In this document: piece by piece, positions 43,105 to 51,735 of the stretch
How positions within the stretch are numbered: the first letter of the stretch is position 1
Layout: each line of letters opens with the position of its first letter
Source of the DNA: Subtercola sp. PAMC28395
GTDB lineage: Bacteria > Actinomycetota > Actinomycetes > Actinomycetales > Microbacteriaceae
Assembly: GCF_018889995.1 (NCBI RefSeq)
Contig: NZ_CP076547.1
Span: forward strand, 1,116,001-1,180,000
Direction: 5' to 3'
DNA: 64,000 nt
The notes under the pieces: generated by a model
Told to the model about the DNA's origin: nothing
Databases searched by the model: none
The model's input: only the letters and a program-made list of their open reading frames with translations
Program-made: the position numbers and the translations under genes

Positions 43105-45504
43105 ATGAATTCTCACAGAATAGGTGCCGGTATCCGCGCGATGCTCGGCATCGTGTTCTTCAGCGTGGTGGCCGGTGTGTTGGTGACCTCGATGGTGGCT
43201 CCCGTGATCGCAGTGGCCGGCCAGGGGGCGAATGCGACGATCTCGGTCTTCGAGAACCTGCCCGACTACATCAAGCCCGATGTGCTCTCGCAGACGTCGA
43301 GCATCTACGCGAAGAACAGCGATGGCTCCGACGTACTGCTCGCCTCGTTCTTCGAACAGAATCGCCAGGTGGTGGGCTGGAACGACATCTCACAGAACGT
43401 CAAAGACGCCGTCGTGTCGACCGAAGACCCGCGATTCTACGAACACGGTGCGCTCGACCTGCAGTCGACGACGCGGGCCCTGCTGGGCAACTTCTTCAGG
43501 AAGGGCATCGCGAGCGGGGCATCCACCATCTCGCAGCAGTATGTCAAGAACATCCTGTCGCAGCGAGCCGAGGCGATCGCAGACCCTGTCGAGCGACAGA
43601 AGGCCTATGACGAGGCGACCGCCCAGACCCCGAACCGCAAACTGAGGGAGGCGAAGCTCGCCATCGGCTTGGAGAGGACCTACTCTAAAGACGACATTCT
43701 GCTCGGCTACCTGAATATCGCGCTGTTCGGTGGTCGAATCTACGGAATCCAGGCGGCCGCACGGTACTACTTCGGCGTCGACGCGGGGGCACTCAGTGTG
43801 GCGCAGGCCGCCAGCCTGGTTGCGATCGTCAACGAGCCGGAAGGCCTCCGGCTCGACATCGACGCAGAGCACACCGAGAACAATCGGCTCAGGCGAGACA
43901 AAGACGTGCTTCCGTCGATGCTGAAGGCCCACGCGATCACCCAGCAGCAGTTCGACGAGGCCGTGGCGACACCGATCGAGACGCACATCACCCCTCCGTC
44001 GACCGGGTGCCAGACCGCGGCAGAGGGTGCAGGCTTCTTCTGCGACTACGTGAAGAAGATCATCGAACAGGACCCGGTCTTCGGGGACTCGCCCGAAGCC
44101 AGGGCGCACAAGCTGAAGACGGGCGGGTACAAGATCTACACGACGCTCGATCTTGCCCTGCAGAAACAGGCAGATTCGACGACCAAGTACTTCATTCCGT
44201 ACAGCGGCAACAGCCTCGATCTCGGCAGTTCGCTCGTCACCGTGGAGCCCGGCACCGGCCGGATCACCTCGATGGCACAGAACAAGAACTTCAGCGAAGT
44301 GCCCGACGCCGGGCCGGATTCGACGTCGATCAACTTCGCAACCGACGTCGATTTCGGCGGTTCCACAGGCTTCCCCGTGGGTTCGACCTACAAGCTGTTC
44401 ACCCTCATCAACTGGCTGCAGTCGGGGCACTCGCTCGGTGACATCGTCAACGGGGCGAACAACCAGAACTTTCCCTTGTCGAAATTCACGAACTCGTGCA
44501 CGGGAGGGTACGGAGGGGGTACCTACAAAGTCGGAAACGATGCGGGAGAGGCCGGTGGCCGCGCGAGTGTTCTGACCCAGTTCGAAGAATCCGTGAACAA
44601 TGCCTTCATTGCGATGGCCCAGCAACTCGACCAGTGCGAGACCCGCAACATCGCCAAGGCGCTCGGCGTGCACCGGGCAGACGGGAACGAGCTCGGGATG
44701 AACATCGCCGACGTGCTCGGCTCCAATGAGATTGCTCCGCTCACCATGGCCGCGGCCTACGCCGGCGTGGTCAACAAGGGGGTCTACTGCAACCCCGTCG
44801 CCATAGCGAGCATCAGCGATTCAGCGGGCGCAGCCGTCGAGGTCCCGAAGTCCACGTGTGCCCAGGTCATCGACGCCGATGTCGCCGTTGCTGCGACGTA
44901 CGCGATGAAAGGGGTCATCGACAATGGAACGGCGACCAGAGCCGACCCGGGAGATGGAACCCCCCACTTCGGCAAGACAGGAACGGCAACGAACGAAGAG
45001 CACGTCTGGCTCGTGGGTGGCACCTCAAAACTGGTCACATCGGCCTGGACCGGCAATATCGACGGGCACGTATCGATCAGGCGCTCGACAATCGACGGGC
45101 CGGGGAGTGGGCCTGTCGGCAGTGGAATCTCGCGACTGTTGATGTGGAGACAGTTCTATGGCGATCTGGCCGACGGCTACGGCGGAGACTCGTTCCCTGC
45201 GCCCTCCCGCAGTCTCACCTACGGTGCAACCTCGATCGTGCCAGAGGTGTCTGGCCTGTCACCTGACGATGCCAGCCGCCGGCTGAGCGATGCCGGATTC
45301 GAAGTGGTCGATGGAGGCCAGATCGATTCCGACAAGCCAGTGGGCCAGGTCGTGAGGTCAGACCCACCCTCCGGTGCCGGGGTCACCCGCGGGTCGAACG
45401 TGAGCATCTTCACCAGCAATGGCAGGCTCATCGTGACCCCGAAACCGAGCCCGCCGCCGGCACCTGGGTCTCCAACACCGGCGTCTCCAGCGCCGACAGG
45501 CTAG
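43105..45504 (+). CDS. class A penicillin-binding protein with C-terminal PASTA domain
   Basis: 799 aa from the second of two adjacent ATGs, with a -10-like TATGCT six bases before it; the first ATG would add one residue. After one membrane anchor comes a family 51 glycosyltransferase (STEDPRFYEHGALDLQST, then GASTISQQYVKNIL). The transpeptidase domain has SxxK in VGSTYKLF, SxN in SVNNAF and KTG in FGKTGTAT. A PASTA repeat follows (VPEVSGLSPDDASRRLSDAG) and a Pro-rich tail. It polymerises and cross-links peptidoglycan. It closes the envelope block begun by the secreted SGNH protein. Confidence 0.95.
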   Translation: MNSHRIGAGIRAMLGIVFFSVVAGVLVTSMVAPVIAVAGQGANATISVFENLPDYIKPDVLSQTSSIYAKNSDGSDVLLASFFEQNRQVVGWNDISQNVKDAVVSTEDPRFYEHGALDLQSTTRALLGNFFRKGIASGASTISQQYVKNILSQRAEAIADPVERQKAYDEATAQTPNRKLREAKLAIGLERTYSKDDILLGYLNIALFGGRIYGIQAAARYYFGVDAGALSVAQAASLVAIVNEPEGLRLDIDAEHTENNRLRRDKDVLPSMLKAHAITQQQFDEAVATPIETHITPPSTGCQTAAEGAGFFCDYVKKIIEQDPVFGDSPEARAHKLKTGGYKIYTTLDLALQKQADSTTKYFIPYSGNSLDLGSSLVTVEPGTGRITSMAQNKNFSEVPDAGPDSTSINFATDVDFGGSTGFPVGSTYKLFTLINWLQSGHSLGDIVNGANNQNFPLSKFTNSCTGGYGGGTYKVGNDAGEAGGRASVLTQFEESVNNAFIAMAQQLDQCETRNIAKALGVHRADGNELGMNIADVLGSNEIAPLTMAAAYAGVVNKGVYCNPVAIASISDSAGAAVEVPKSTCAQVIDADVAVAATYAMKGVIDNGTATRADPGDGTPHFGKTGTATNEEHVWLVGGTSKLVTSAWTGNIDGHVSIRRSTIDGPGSGPVGSGISRLLMWRQFYGDLADGYGGDSFPAPSRSLTYGATSIVPEVSGLSPDDASRRLSDAGFEVVDGGQIDSDKPVGQVVRSDPPSGAGVTRGSNVSIFTSNGRLIVTPKPSPPPAPGSPTPASPAPTG

Positions 45505-45555
45505 CGAGCCGCGAAAACGCTGGGAAGAAGCCGCTTTTCTGACCGATCGTGCAGA

Positions 45556-45580
45556 AGCTGACCGAGCGGTCAGCTAGCAT
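45556..45580 (+). promoter_or_regulatory. TetR operator and -10 box
   Basis: AGCTGACCG and CGGTCAGCT form a 9-bp inverted repeat with a 2-bp spacer (45556-45575), a classic TetR/AcrR operator shape. A -10-like TAGCAT (45575-45580) overlaps its edge, and the GTG start is six bases further on. The repressor would therefore block its own leaderless promoter and probably the whole downstream unit. Confidence 0.8.
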
Positions 45581-45586
45581 TGTCGG

Positions 45587-46183
45587 GTGACCAACTCTCC
45601 CACTCATCGCGGCGATCCCGCCGAGGAGTTGCGCGCGGTTGCGCTCCGTCTGTTCGTGGAGACGAGTTACTCCGGGGCGTCCCTCCAGCAGATCGCCGAT
45701 GCGGCCGGCTACGCCAAGTCGAGCGTGCTGTATCACTTCGCCTCCAAGGAGGCTCTGCTCGAAGCCGTGCTGGCGCCGGCAGTGGAGAAGATCGGTGTTC
45801 TGCTCGAGACCTCGCTGGGCAGGATCGCCGATGAGCAGCAACGGCAGGCCTTCGTCGAAGAGTTCATCGACTATCTCCTCGAGTACCGGTTCGAGGCGCA
45901 CATCATCATCAACCAGGGCCAGTCGCTCGCGGGCATCCCTGTCGTGGATGATGCCCGTCGGTACATCACGCGCCTCAGCGATGCGTTCATGTCGGAACTC
46001 CCCACCACTGCCCAGCGAGTGAGGCTCGGTGTCGCCCTGGCGGGTGCCGCCTATGTTCTCGCTACTTCTGCATCCGAGCGTGACGCTGTCGCGCTCGAAC
46101 CGCTCGACGAGGTCAGAGAAGCCCTCATCGCCGTGGTCTCCGAATTGCTTGTCCCTCTCGCAAGCGACCTCTCCCTCACCTAG
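45587..46183 (+). CDS. TetR/AcrR-family transcriptional repressor
   Basis: 198 aa from a GTG. The helix-turn-helix domain covers about 10-55: ELRAVALRLFVETSYSGASL, then QQIADAAGYAKSSVLYHFASKEALLEAVL. The C-terminal ligand domain is helical and not assignable. It lies 11 bp before the MMPL-like gene and carries a strong palindromic operator in its own promoter, so it most likely autoregulates a three-gene unit with the MMPL-like and YhgE/Pip proteins. Confidence 0.93.
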   Translation: MTNSPTHRGDPAEELRAVALRLFVETSYSGASLQQIADAAGYAKSSVLYHFASKEALLEAVLAPAVEKIGVLLETSLGRIADEQQRQAFVEEFIDYLLEYRFEAHIIINQGQSLAGIPVVDDARRYITRLSDAFMSELPTTAQRVRLGVALAGAAYVLATSASERDAVALEPLDEVREALIAVVSELLVPLASDLSLT

Positions 46184-46194
46184 GAGCCACAGCA

Positions 46195-49100
46195 ATGGCA
46201 ACGCTTCTCTACGCCATCGGGCGTTTTTCGTACAGGCACTCCTGGCAGATCGTCGTCGGGTGGTTCCTCATCCTCGCGGCTGTGCTCGGCGGCGGCATCG
46301 CGCTCGGCGGTTCCACGTCGGAGACCTTCACGATTCCCGGCACCGAGTCCCAGCAGACGATCGACAAGCTCGCAGCGGTCTTTCCCGCGGCTGCCGGTGC
46401 CAGCGCGCAGGTCGTCTTCCAGGTACCAGAGGGCCAGAGCGTCACCGACCCTGCAGACCAGACGGCGATCACAGCGGTCACGGATGCGATCGCCAAGATT
46501 CCCCACGTCACCTCGGTGATCACGCCCTACTCCGAGTACGCGGCGAACGCTATCGCGCCCGACAAGACGATCGCCTACGCCACCGTGCAGTTCGACGGGC
46601 CGACCTCGTCGATCTCCGACAACACGGTCAACGAGGTCATCGCCACGCGAAGTCTGGCGAGCGAAGCCGGTGTGCGGGTTGAGTTCGGCGGCGACATCTT
46701 CCAACAGACGGGCGCTGCTGTCAGCCCCTCGGAGGGACTCGGGGTGCTCTTCGCGGCCATCGTGCTGTTCTTCACCTTCGGTTCACTGCTCGCTGCCGGT
46801 CTTCCGCTCATCTCGGCACTTCTCGGCGTGGGCATCTCCGTCGGCGCAGTCATCGCCGTGTCGGCATTCGCCACGGTGTCGAGCACAGCGCCACTGCTCG
46901 CGGTGATGATCGGGCTTGCCGTCGGCATCGACTACGCCCTGTTCATCCTCTCGCGCCATCGAACGCAGCTCGCCCAGGGGATGGAAGTCGAGGAGTCAGC
47001 CGCGCAGTCGGTGGCGACGGCGGGCAGCGCGGTCGTCTTCGCAGGAACCACAGTCATCATCGCGTTGCTCGGCCTCCTCGTTGTGGGCATTCCGTTCCTC
47101 AGTGTCATGGGTGTTGCCGCTGCGGTTGCGGTCTTCCTCTCGGTCTGCATTGCGGCGACCCTTCTCCCGGCCATCATGGGCATGGCCAAGCTCCGGCTGA
47201 AGCCGAAGAGGGGCTCGCGGGTCGAGCGTCGCGCCATCGCAGCGCTCGAGCACGAAGACGACGGTCGATCTGGGCACGAAACCGGCTCTGAAGGCCGTGC
47301 CGCGACAGGAGCCACCGCGATTCCAGCGCTCGAGTCGCCAGGCGCCGGAGCCAAACCCGCCAGCGGAGGCCGACAGGCCAAACGGGACGCCAAAGCGGCA
47401 CTCAATAGCGCCAAGCCGGTGAGCCGGTCGATGGGCGCCCGCTGGGTCGGCATCGTGATGAAGGCACCGATCGTCTTCATCATCGCCGTGGTCGGCCTCG
47501 TCGGAGTGGCCGCCATCCCCGCGTTCAGCCTCGACCTCAACCTGCCGAACTCCGGCCAGCAAGCCGCCGACACCACGAACCGCCAGGCATACGACCTGAT
47601 CGCAAAGGGTTTCGGCCCCGGCTACAACGGGCCCCTCATCGTCGTCGCCGACATCACACAGTCGACCGACATCAAGGGCGTGCTCACCAAGATCGGCGAC
47701 GAGCTCAGAACAGCGAACGGCGTCGTCTACGTCAGCCAGGGCATCCCTGACTCAACGCTCGACACGGCGATCTTCCGGGTTATTCCCGACCAGGCCCCCG
47801 ACTCCCCGGAGACGAAGGTCGTGGTTCAAGATATTCGCAACCTGAACTCCACACTGCAGAAAGACCTGAACGTCTCCATCGCCGTCACCGGTCAGACTGC
47901 GGTGGCGATCGACATCTCGAACCTGCTCGCTGCGGCGCTTCTTCCGTTCGGAATTCTGGTCGTCGGTCTTTCGATCGTGCTGTTGGCGATGGTCTTCCGT
48001 TCGCTCGCGGTTCCCCTCAGCGCAGCGGCAGGCTTCCTCCTGTCAGTCGGTGCGAGCTTCGGGGTGTCAGTGGCGGTCTTCCAATGGGGCTGGGGAGCAA
48101 ACCTGCTCAATGTGCATACGACAGGCCCTCTGCTCAGCTTCTTACCCATCCTCATGATGGCCATCCTCTTCGGCCTCGCCATGGACTACCAGGTGTTCCT
48201 GGTCTCCGGCATGCGCGAAGAGTACGTCAAGACGGGGGATGCCCGGCGATCCGTTCGCGTCGGCTTCGTGCACGGCGCGCGCGTCGTCACCGCTGCCGCC
48301 CTCATCATGTTCTTCGTCTTCTTCGCCTTCGTTCCCGAAGGGACCGGGGCGATCAAACAGATCGCGCTCGCGCTCGCCGTGGGAGTCTTTGTCGACGCCT
48401 TCCTGGTGCGCATGACGCTGGTGCCCGCCGTGATGACACTGCTCGGTGATTCGGCGTGGAAGCTGCCGAAGGGCATCGCGCGACTGCTTCCGAACGTGGA
48501 TGTCGAGGGCGAAGGCCTGCGCGACCACATAGCCAGCCGCGAGTGGGCGGCTCCGCACACCGATGACGCCATCACGGCCGAGAACCTGCGGATCGACGGT
48601 GTTGAACGACCGATCACGGTCTCTGTGCCCAGCGGCAGCACGCTTGTGGTGCTGGGCGACACGATTTCGCGCCGTCTCTTCGGTGCCACCCTCGCTGGGC
48701 GCATCAAGCCGCTTTCGGGCGAGGTTCAGGTGCTCCAGTACACATTGCCCTCCGAATCGGGAGCGGTGAGTCGCCGGGTGTCACTGGTAGACCTCTCGTC
48801 GACCCGGCCCGACGCCGAGACCACCGTCAGTTCCGCTTTGCGGGAACGGCTCAGCATCGCCAGGCCCTGGTACCGGCCATTCGTATCAGCTGACGCGATC
48901 GACGACCGCATCGACGCGATCAACCGGGCCCTGCGCACGGTCGGTTCGGAGCGCCAGATCGGTGGCTCCACAGCACTGGGCGAGCTGACACCGCTCGGAT
49001 CATCCCTCGTTCTCACCTCGCTCGGCCTTGCCGACGGTTCAGGCGTTCTCGTCGTCGACGCGGGTGACACCGGGTCACCCATCGACGATGCGAGAGAGTT

Positions 49101-49302
49101 CCTCGACGCACTCACGGCGCTCGTGCCGGTGGGGCAGACGCTCGTGCTCGGGCTGCCGACCGCCGCGGCCTCACCCGCGAGCGCGACCCTCGAGCACCAT
49201 GCCGAACACCCGGCCCACGCCGACCCGGCCAGCGCCGACGCGCGCCCGGTCGTTGTTCTTCACCTGTTACAGCCTGCCCAGCAGGAAGGATCACTCCGAT
49301 GA
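46195..49302 (+). CDS. MMPL-family transporter with fused degenerate ABC-ATPase-like domain
   Basis: 1035 aa with AGGAGCC before the ATG. Residues 1-770 are a standard MMPL/RND-like exporter: RHSWQIVVGWFLILAAVLGG, GLAVGIDYALFILSRHR in the first half and FGLAMDYQVFLVSGMREEY in the second. From about 784 the protein continues with ITAENLRIDGVERPITVSV, LAGRIKPLSGEVQVLQYTL and VLVVDAGDT (Asp955). These line up with strand, Q-loop-side and Walker-B positions of an ABC ATPase. The P-loop is replaced by VLGDTISRRLFGATL, and no LSGGQ is visible. ATP hydrolysis looks impossible. The stop overlaps the next start (ATGA). Confidence 0.85.
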   Translation: MATLLYAIGRFSYRHSWQIVVGWFLILAAVLGGGIALGGSTSETFTIPGTESQQTIDKLAAVFPAAAGASAQVVFQVPEGQSVTDPADQTAITAVTDAIAKIPHVTSVITPYSEYAANAIAPDKTIAYATVQFDGPTSSISDNTVNEVIATRSLASEAGVRVEFGGDIFQQTGAAVSPSEGLGVLFAAIVLFFTFGSLLAAGLPLISALLGVGISVGAVIAVSAFATVSSTAPLLAVMIGLAVGIDYALFILSRHRTQLAQGMEVEESAAQSVATAGSAVVFAGTTVIIALLGLLVVGIPFLSVMGVAAAVAVFLSVCIAATLLPAIMGMAKLRLKPKRGSRVERRAIAALEHEDDGRSGHETGSEGRAATGATAIPALESPGAGAKPASGGRQAKRDAKAALNSAKPVSRSMGARWVGIVMKAPIVFIIAVVGLVGVAAIPAFSLDLNLPNSGQQAADTTNRQAYDLIAKGFGPGYNGPLIVVADITQSTDIKGVLTKIGDELRTANGVVYVSQGIPDSTLDTAIFRVIPDQAPDSPETKVVVQDIRNLNSTLQKDLNVSIAVTGQTAVAIDISNLLAAALLPFGILVVGLSIVLLAMVFRSLAVPLSAAAGFLLSVGASFGVSVAVFQWGWGANLLNVHTTGPLLSFLPILMMAILFGLAMDYQVFLVSGMREEYVKTGDARRSVRVGFVHGARVVTAAALIMFFVFFAFVPEGTGAIKQIALALAVGVFVDAFLVRMTLVPAVMTLLGDSAWKLPKGIARLLPNVDVEGEGLRDHIASREWAAPHTDDAITAENLRIDGVERPITVSVPSGSTLVVLGDTISRRLFGATLAGRIKPLSGEVQVLQYTLPSESGAVSRRVSLVDLSSTRPDAETTVSSALRERLSIARPWYRPFVSADAIDDRIDAINRALRTVGSERQIGGSTALGELTPLGSSLVLTSLGLADGSGVLVVDAGDTGSPIDDAREFLDALTALVPVGQTLVLGLPTAAASPASATLEHHAEHPAHADPASADARPVVVLHLLQPAQQEGSLR

Positions 49303-51362
49303 CGTCACACTCGTCACCCACCGGCACGCCGAAAGCGCCCGCGGTCGGTTCGCACGAGTCGCCAGCCCGCCAGTATCGCCGCAGGCGTGCCTGGTGGTTC
49401 GCGATCGCGGCCCTGGCCGTGATCGCCATCCCGCTGGCGGCGAACGGGCTGTTCTCGAGCGCCTTCTCGAACGTGGCAGACAACCTGAGCAAGGTTCCCG
49501 CCGCCGTGGTCAACAATGACAAGCTCATCACCACGACCGCAGCCGACGGCACCCAGTCGACGGTCTACGCCGGCCGAGGGCTCGTCACCGAACTCACTGG
49601 CCCCTCGTCGACCGGCTTCGACTGGAACGTCACGAACTCGGCCGATGCCGCCAAGGGTCTCGCCGACGGCACCTATTTCGCCGTACTCACCATCCCCGAG
49701 AACTTCTCCCAGCAGATCAGCACGCAGGGCACCCCGAACCCGGTTCAGGGCTCCATCGACATCGCCACCGACAACTCGCACGGCTACCTCGCCGGCGTGG
49801 TTGCGAGCACAGTCGCGTCCGCGATCAAAGCAGGCTTCGGCCAGACGATCACCACGCAGGTGATGAGCGGAGTGCTCAGCAGCTTCGGCACGATCGGTAC
49901 CCAGCTCACGACCGCCGCCGATGGCGCAGGCAAGGTCGCGAGCGGGCAGTCGTCGCTGACCGACGGCCTGAACCAGCTCGCCTCCGGTGCGTCGAGTTCG
50001 GCTACCGGTGCCGCTACGCTCAGCTCGGGTGTCACGGCCTACACCGACGGCGTCGACTCGCTCGCCGGGGGTATCTCCTCGCTGAACTCGAGCGCCGGCG
50101 GGCTCTCCCAGCTCTCGGACGGCGTCGCGAGCTACACCCAGGGGGTGAGCAGCCTCTCGAAGGGTGCCGCCGACCTCGAGCCGGGCATCCAGGCACTTGT
50201 CGCAACGTCGACGCTGCCCGATGAACAGAAACAGAAGATCCTCCTGGGTTATCTGGGGCTCGCCGGCGGCCTCAGCCAGGCTTCCGCGAGCGGCACGACG
50301 CTCTCGCAGAAGACGACCTCAGGTCTGGATGCCCTGCAATCCGGCATCGGCCAGCTCGCGTCGGGGGCGTCGAAGCTGTCGGCCGGCTCGGCAGGGTTGA
50401 GCTCGGGAACCGCGGCGCTCGCCGATGGGCTCGGAGCACTTGCCACGGGCGTGCAACAGTCAGCGGACGGCTCGGCACAGCTCGTCACTGGCTCGACCCA
50501 GCTGCAGACGGGGCTCCAGAGCGGCGCAGATGCGCTGGCCAAGAACACGGCAGCTGACCCTGCCGCTGCGGCGGCGGTCGCGGCCGACCCCATCGCGGTG
50601 AACGTCAGCGTGCAGCACGGCGGCGGTGGCATCGCATCGGTGATCGCCATTCTGGTCATCCCGGCGGGGCTCTGGATCGGCGCACTGGCGGTGTTCCTCT
50701 TTCTGCGGCCGCTGAGTTCGGCGGTGCTCGCGAGCTCGGCCTCGACGGCGAGGCTCGTGTCGCGCATGTTCGGCCGGGCATCCGCTCTGGCAGTCGCGCA
50801 GGTCGTGCTCGTCGTGGCGTATCTGCACCTCAGCCTGGGTGCGGGGTGGGGCTCGCTGCCGGCGACCTTCGGGTTCTCGCTTCTCGTCGCGCTGGCGTTC
50901 ACGGCCTTCCACCAGCTGCTGACGACGGCGTTCGGGCGGGTCGGGTCGATCATCTCGCTGATTCTGTTCGCGGTGCAGTTCGCCTCGACGGCTGGTGTGT
51001 ATCCGGCGCAGATTCTGAGCGGGCCATTCCAGTTCATCAGCACGATCTCACCTCTCAGCTACGCCGTCTCGGGAATCCAGGGGATCCTCACGGGCGGTGC
51101 TGCAGGGCCGATCTGGTCGAGCGTCGTTGTGCTCGCACTGATGCTGCTGGTCAGCCTGGTGCTGGCCGGCGCCGCGCTCGCGAGAAGGCGCAGCCCCGTT
51201 CGCACAGGCTGGTTGCTGGTGGGGGCCAGGGGTCGGCGGTCGAACCCGGGCGTACACGGCGACATCGACACGGACACAGGCACGGATGACAGTGGCGACG
51301 CCCCTGCGGCCGTCACCCATTCGCCGCGGGCCGGGTTGCCGAAGCCGGGCCTTGCGACCTGA
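49299..51362 (+). CDS. YhgE/Pip-family membrane protein
   Basis: 687 aa starting in a 4-bp overlap with the MMPL-like gene. After one N-terminal helix (WWFAIAALAVIAIPLAANGL) there is a long extracytoplasmic region. It is built of repeated Ser/Gly/Ala-rich helical segments (LTDGLNQLASGASSSATGAA, LAGGISSLNSSAGGLSQLSD), the pattern called Pip/YhgE or tape-measure-like. The C-terminal part has five or six helices resembling ABC-2 permeases (VIAILVIPAGLWIGALAVFL, FQFISTISPLSYAVSGIQGI). Such proteins occur in phage-receptor, type VII secretion and export contexts. With the fused ABC-like neighbour, a joint exporter is plausible. Confidence 0.9.
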   Translation: MTSHSSPTGTPKAPAVGSHESPARQYRRRRAWWFAIAALAVIAIPLAANGLFSSAFSNVADNLSKVPAAVVNNDKLITTTAADGTQSTVYAGRGLVTELTGPSSTGFDWNVTNSADAAKGLADGTYFAVLTIPENFSQQISTQGTPNPVQGSIDIATDNSHGYLAGVVASTVASAIKAGFGQTITTQVMSGVLSSFGTIGTQLTTAADGAGKVASGQSSLTDGLNQLASGASSSATGAATLSSGVTAYTDGVDSLAGGISSLNSSAGGLSQLSDGVASYTQGVSSLSKGAADLEPGIQALVATSTLPDEQKQKILLGYLGLAGGLSQASASGTTLSQKTTSGLDALQSGIGQLASGASKLSAGSAGLSSGTAALADGLGALATGVQQSADGSAQLVTGSTQLQTGLQSGADALAKNTAADPAAAAAVAADPIAVNVSVQHGGGGIASVIAILVIPAGLWIGALAVFLFLRPLSSAVLASSASTARLVSRMFGRASALAVAQVVLVVAYLHLSLGAGWGSLPATFGFSLLVALAFTAFHQLLTTAFGRVGSIISLILFAVQFASTAGVYPAQILSGPFQFISTISPLSYAVSGIQGILTGGAAGPIWSSVVVLALMLLVSLVLAGAALARRRSPVRTGWLLVGARGRRSNPGVHGDIDTDTGTDDSGDAPAAVTHSPRAGLPKPGLAT

Positions 51363-51735
51363 CGTTCTCTGTCACTGGAATTTCGGAGGGTAGTTCCGGC
51401 TGGGTAGTTCCGTCTGAGCAGATCTGGGCAGGAATCTCGCGGCAGGTGGATGTGTGCGGGAACACGTGTACAGGAAAATCTGTGCAGGACTAGTGCACTT
51501 CTGCCCAGTCTCGTGTAACGTAGGCAAGTCGGCTCTTGACACCGCGCGTCGTGCGCGGATGGGTTTGTAAGTCAGGTGGGCCGGTTTCTCGTTTTCGTGT
51601 GAATGGACGCACGCGGAGGCTCGAACAATCACGTATGTGAAACGGCCCCGGCCAAAGACTGCCCGGGTTCAGCAAAAGTCAATCGCAAATGTATTGACCG
51701 CTTTGCCATGCAAATGAAAAAACCCGGAAAGAACC
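51363..51735. other. 373-bp leader region of the DEAD-box helicase gene
   Basis: No convincing gene is seen. The helicase RBS (GGAAAG) lies just before the ATG. A TTGACA occurs at 51536-51541, but no good -10 box stands 16-18 bp further on. A short inverted repeat (GTGCA, TGCAC) is centred near 51491. The stretch 51640-51735 is AT-richer than its surroundings, as in cold-shock helicase leaders, but no specific element was recognised. Confidence 0.5.
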
